Shown here: piece after piece, positions 61,250-63,431 of the stretch
Layout: every line of letters starts with the position of its first letter
Numbering within the stretch: the first letter of the stretch is position 1
Origin: Lachnospiraceae bacterium
Lineage (GTDB): Bacteria > Bacillota > Clostridia > Lachnospirales > Lachnospiraceae
Length of the DNA stretch: 63,431 bases
NCBI GenBank assembly: GCA_017470935.1
Contig: JAFUXG010000008.1
Coordinates: 1-63,431, forward strand
Direction: 5' to 3'
Made by a program: the position numbers and the translations under genes
Notes under the pieces: model-generated
Seen by the model: only the letters and a program-made list of their open reading frames with translations
Database searches by the model: none
What the model was told of the DNA's origin: nothing

Positions 61250-61600
61250 ATGAACATAGAAAAGATAAAAGGATATAACTGTCCTGTGGAAGCAGCTATG
61301 GATGTGATTGGTGGAAAATATAAGGCATTGATCGTTTACGAATTGATTAACGGAACCCGCAGATACAATGAAATTCAGAAAGCAGTACCCCAGGCTACCC
61401 CACGGATGCTCAGCAAACAACTGAAAGAATTGGAAGAAGACGAGATAATTGACCGGGTACTTTATCCTGTCGTTCCTCCCAAAACAGAATACTCACTGAC
61501 AGAATTCGGACAGTCTCTCGTTCCGATTGTGGAAGCACTGTGTAATTGGGGAGAACATTATTTTGAAGTCGCAGGAGTACCTGTTCCCTGCGAAAAATAA
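61250..61600 (+). CDS. HxlR-family transcriptional regulator
   Basis: A 116-residue winged-helix regulator: CPVEAAMDVIGGKYKALIVYELINGTRRYNEIQKAVPQATPRMLSKQLKELEEDEIIDR, then the wing VVPPKTEYSLTEFG. The N-terminal Cys is the redox- or electrophile-sensing residue in this family. ATG 61250 has AGGAG upstream. It likely controls itself and the divergent redox genes through the 61107-61249 gap, which has TAC-type direct and inverted repeats near 61185-61235. Confidence 0.88.
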   Translation: MNIEKIKGYNCPVEAAMDVIGGKYKALIVYELINGTRRYNEIQKAVPQATPRMLSKQLKELEEDEIIDRVLYPVVPPKTEYSLTEFGQSLVPIVEALCNWGEHYFEVAGVPVPCEK

Positions 61601-61646
61601 TGCAAATCCCACAAGTTGTAATTGTAAATATGCCAAAAATTTACCA

Positions 61647-61800
61647 AACTGCCCATATGCATAAGTGAGACAGAAAATCTATGATTTTCGTAGTCGAACT
61701 TATACACCGTAGGTGTCAGAAGGTACAAGCCTAAAAGGCGCAGTAGCTTCTGTCAACACCGAGACATTAGGGTCTGTTTGTCAAGAGCAGAGGTTTCTTA
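61647..61800. repeat. Structured intergenic repeat, branched form
   Basis: AACTGCCCATA (module I right arm) is followed by closing stem GACAGAA/TTCTGTC (61669-61675 and 61748-61754) enclosing three hairpins: AAATC-TAT-GATTT, ACACC-GTA-GGTGT and GCC-TAAAA-GGC. The TTAGGGTCTGTTTGTCAAGA string then follows. Related to 28.6 kb and 62.95-63.07 kb. The rest of 61601-61914 holds nothing coding. Confidence 0.65.
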
Positions 61801-61914
61801 AGCAATAAAAGGACACATAATGTGCCCTTTATCGTTCAAAAAAAGTCTTTAAAATATTTTATCATATGGTGTGATTATACCATTAGATCTCTCATCATTT
61901 ACTAATAATCAACA

Positions 61915-62304
61915 CTAATAAAGATCATCAATAAGTGTAACTAACTCATGCACAGGATAATCCTTATAATTACGAGTTATTAATTTAACATTGAGACATT
62001 TCGCAACATCAAAAAACACCCTATCATCTTCATCTTTCATGGCTACCATATCAGGATTAGTAGGCAAAGGCTCAATCCATACACTTGTGGCTTTAATTAC
62101 AGAAAGAAATTTCTCCACAAGAATATAATTTAACTTAAGATGTGGACGATGAAGCACATCTTCATATTCAGAAATAATTGCGGATGAAACACACATTGTA
62201 TGATTGCCACGCATAACATCCCGCATTAGTCTTACAGCTTTTGAATTATCATCACCCGATTTAATAGCATTAACAATAATATTGGTATCAACCACTAACA
62301 GCAT
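61915..62304 (-). CDS. PIN-domain toxin
   Basis: A 129-residue PIN-family ribonuclease toxin. Acidic active-site residues are in VVDTNIIVNAI, SEYEDVLHRP and MKDEDDRVFFDVAKCLN. It overlaps its antitoxin gene by 17 bases, the normal toxin-antitoxin layout. Confidence 0.85.
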   Translation of the reverse strand: MLLVVDTNIIVNAIKSGDDNSKAVRLMRDVMRGNHTMCVSSAIISEYEDVLHRPHLKLNYILVEKFLSVIKATSVWIEPLPTNPDMVAMKDEDDRVFFDVAKCLNVKLITRNYKDYPVHELVTLIDDLY

Positions 62305-62503
62305 TTCTTTCCTTTCTCACATCAGATACAAAGTTATCTACATCATCTTCATTCATGGGATTTTTCTTTCCATCTTCACGAAGTGCTTCAAATATATCTA
62401 CAGGATTCATAGCTGCAAGCTGATCTACCAAATTAATAACTAATGACATCTTATCAGACGGTAATGATTGCATTTTTACAAGAGTTTCTTCCGGAACTGA
62501 CAT
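62288..62503 (-). CDS. Antitoxin partner of the PIN toxin
   Basis: A 71-residue protein (MSVPEETLVKMQSLPSDKMSLVINLVDQLAAMNPVDIFEALREDGKKN). The ATG at 62503 follows GGAGG by eight bases. Helical N-terminus and an acidic, flexible tail are usual for antitoxins of COG1569-type PIN toxins. The start and partner position support the call more than its sequence. Confidence 0.75.
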   Translation of the reverse strand: MSVPEETLVKMQSLPSDKMSLVINLVDQLAAMNPVDIFEALREDGKKNPMNEDDVDNFVSDVRKERNAVSG

Positions 62504-62592
62504 ATCAAAAACCTCCTTCATCATATTTTTTTACTTAATTATAATATACATAATCCAATTATTAAATTCAATAGAAATATGTGAATCTTAAT

Positions 62593-62925
62593 TTATTTGT
62601 GTAAAAATCCCAGCACTCGATTAAACTCCTTCGAACATTTATTCGCTATAAAATGATTTCCCTTAATGAATACAAGTTCAGCAGATTGAATGTTATTCGC
62701 AATCTGCCTTGTATGCTCTTCTTTAATCATATTATTAGTTCCAGCAATAACCAGCGTCTTCGCCTGTATTCCAGTAAGTTCACCTGGTTTCACATTCGGT
62801 TCATTAACCATCAGTCCAAGCATCTCTGCATTTAATCTGGCAGAATCACTTTTGTCTGCAAAGTTTCTTGCAATTTTATATCCAACAATTATTAAACATA
62901 TTAAATATACCACACTTATACCCAA
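62593..62925 (-). pseudogene. Alpha/beta hydrolase, C-terminal remnant
   Basis: The frame ends AKTLVIAGTNNMIKEEHTRQIANNIQSAELVFIKGNHFIANKCSKEFNRVLGFLHK, a hydrolase C-terminal half with the acid (TNNM, Asp lost or shifted) and the His (GNHF). The nucleophile half is missing, and the upstream 30 residues look like unrelated translated intergenic DNA. Confidence 0.65.
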
Positions 62926-62948
62926 CTGTCATCATTTAGCCCTTAGGA

Positions 62949-63042
62949 GCAGTTCTTGTCGAGGTACGAGACATTAGAACTGCCCATACGATAGCTGCTC
63001 GAAGGTTCAAGTCCGTAGGACGTAGAAGCTTCGACTTGCAGC
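62949..63042. repeat. Structured intergenic repeat, modules I and II
   Basis: Module I: GCAGTTCT/AGAACTGC with inner TGTC/GACA (62949-62983). Module II: GCTGCTCGAAG/CTTCGACTTGCAGC with apical GTCC-GTA-GGAC (62994-63042). It leads straight into the 383-bp repeat at 63049. Confidence 0.7.
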
Positions 63043-63048
63043 GAACCG

Positions 63049-63431
63049 TTAGGGTCTGTTTGTCAAGAGCAGAGATTTGAAAAATTGAAATAATTTTTTT
63101 ACTAATTTTCCCTCTTTGCATCTTCTAAAACCATACGTTTTATCTTGTCTTGCAGTGTTTCCTTGCTTGTTTTACTGAAATGAAGTCCTACCACATAGGT
63201 TGTACTGCCTATCTTTGTTGTGATCGTCGGTGTTTCCTGCTCTTTATTTTCATTGATATTTGCATTATTATTGTCTTTCATTGTCATTATCCCTTTCCTG
63301 CCAATAGGCATAAAAATAGGCGTTACAAGTATTTTTCTACTCATAACGCCATATAAAATAAACTTAAAATATTTTGTAAAATATATTGAATTAAAGCACT
63401 AATAATGTTATACTCATAAAAGGAAAGCACC
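63049..63431. repeat. 383-bp direct repeat, right copy (cut by window end)
   Basis: Matches 53034-53416 with few differences. It includes the TnpW-like gene and the promoter TTGAAT-17-TATACT of the antisense RNA, and stops at the window edge inside the RNA. A second holin-like toxin is predicted just outside. Confidence 0.92.
63102..63287 (-). CDS. TnpW-like transposon protein (right copy)
   Basis: A 61-residue protein, nearly the same as the 53084 product (IGSTTYVVGLHFSKTSKETLQDKIKRMVLEDAK). ATG 63287 follows GGAAAGGGATA. It lies within the direct repeat. Confidence 0.75.
   Translation of the reverse strand: MTMKDNNNANINENKEQETPTITTKIGSTTYVVGLHFSKTSKETLQDKIKRMVLEDAKREN

Noticed and set aside
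61669-61754. tRNA-like cloverleaf
   Set aside because: Three hairpins within a closing stem recall a tRNA, and the sister copies carry GGTTCAAGTCC, but arm lengths, the anticodon stem and the acceptor end do not fit; treated as a structured repeat.
1-63431. CRISPR array, rRNA or intact tRNA genes
   Set aside because: Scanned by eye on both strands; no regular repeat-spacer pattern or RNA gene signature was seen.

Overview
The window is AT-rich DNA from a Gram-positive, anaerobic, Clostridia-type genome, most likely a gut Lachnospiraceae. The evidence is indirect: strong GGAGG ribosome sites, sigma-A promoters, ECF transporters, a ferredoxin-type sulfite reductase and a TnpX/MobL mobilizable element. 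I cannot name the genus. No rRNA, tRNA or CRISPR array is visible.

Region 1 (0.4-10.3 kb, all minus strand) is a sulfur-assimilation operon. From a clean promoter at 10.35 kb it runs: O-acetylhomoserine sulfhydrylase (MetY type), siroheme sulfite reductase, TusA-like protein, ThiS-like sulfur carrier, E1-like activating enzyme, JAMM protease, small YezD protein, second JAMM protease, a MoaD-E1-rhodanese fusion, a family 2A encapsulin shell, and a cysteine desulfurase with a long disordered N-terminal cargo extension. Together they suggest sulfide or persulfide being loaded onto carrier-protein thiocarboxylates for homocysteine synthesis, next to a protein compartment that houses the desulfurase.

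Region 2 (10.4-20.0 kb) holds an SGNH hydrolase, a three-gene gamma-glutamyl operon (class II amidotransferase, GCS2-type ligase, GshA-type ligase), the metNIQ methionine importer, an ECF S component and an aldo/keto reductase.

Region 3 (20.2-35.5 kb) carries two heterodimeric ABC-exporter-fold pairs. One is linked to a complete ECF importer (S, T, fused A1A2) and an AraC regulator. Three promoters in this region (aldo/keto reductase, ECF operon, second ABC pair) share a GTTAG-N6-CTAAC dyad 10-11 bp downstream of the -10 box, which implies one regulon. Between the two transporter loci (27.9-30.4 kb) lies a stretch of decayed, internally deleted and fused genes. A GNAT gene and a divergent TetR regulator close the region.

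Region 4 (36,203-52,156) is a mobilizable element inserted in frame into an XRE regulator gene at a GA dinucleotide. Its imperfect terminal inverted repeats and both target-gene halves are visible. It carries a large serine recombinase, MobL relaxase, overlapping coiled-coil genes, a STAND NTPase, a three-gene surface-protein operon, a divergent small-regulator pair and an Rpn-like protein.

Region 5 (52.2-63.4 kb) holds remnants of a second mobilizable element: a TnpW-like gene, a type I holin-like toxin with antisense RNA, a truncated relaxase and a DUF3847-type gene. Further on are a secreted transglutaminase-like protein, a paralogous copy of the divergent regulator pair, a membrane protein with a structured leader, an HxlR-linked redox cluster, a PIN-type toxin-antitoxin pair and structured intergenic repeats. 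A 383-bp direct repeat at 53.0 and 63.0 kb brackets this 10-kb block and runs off the window end.
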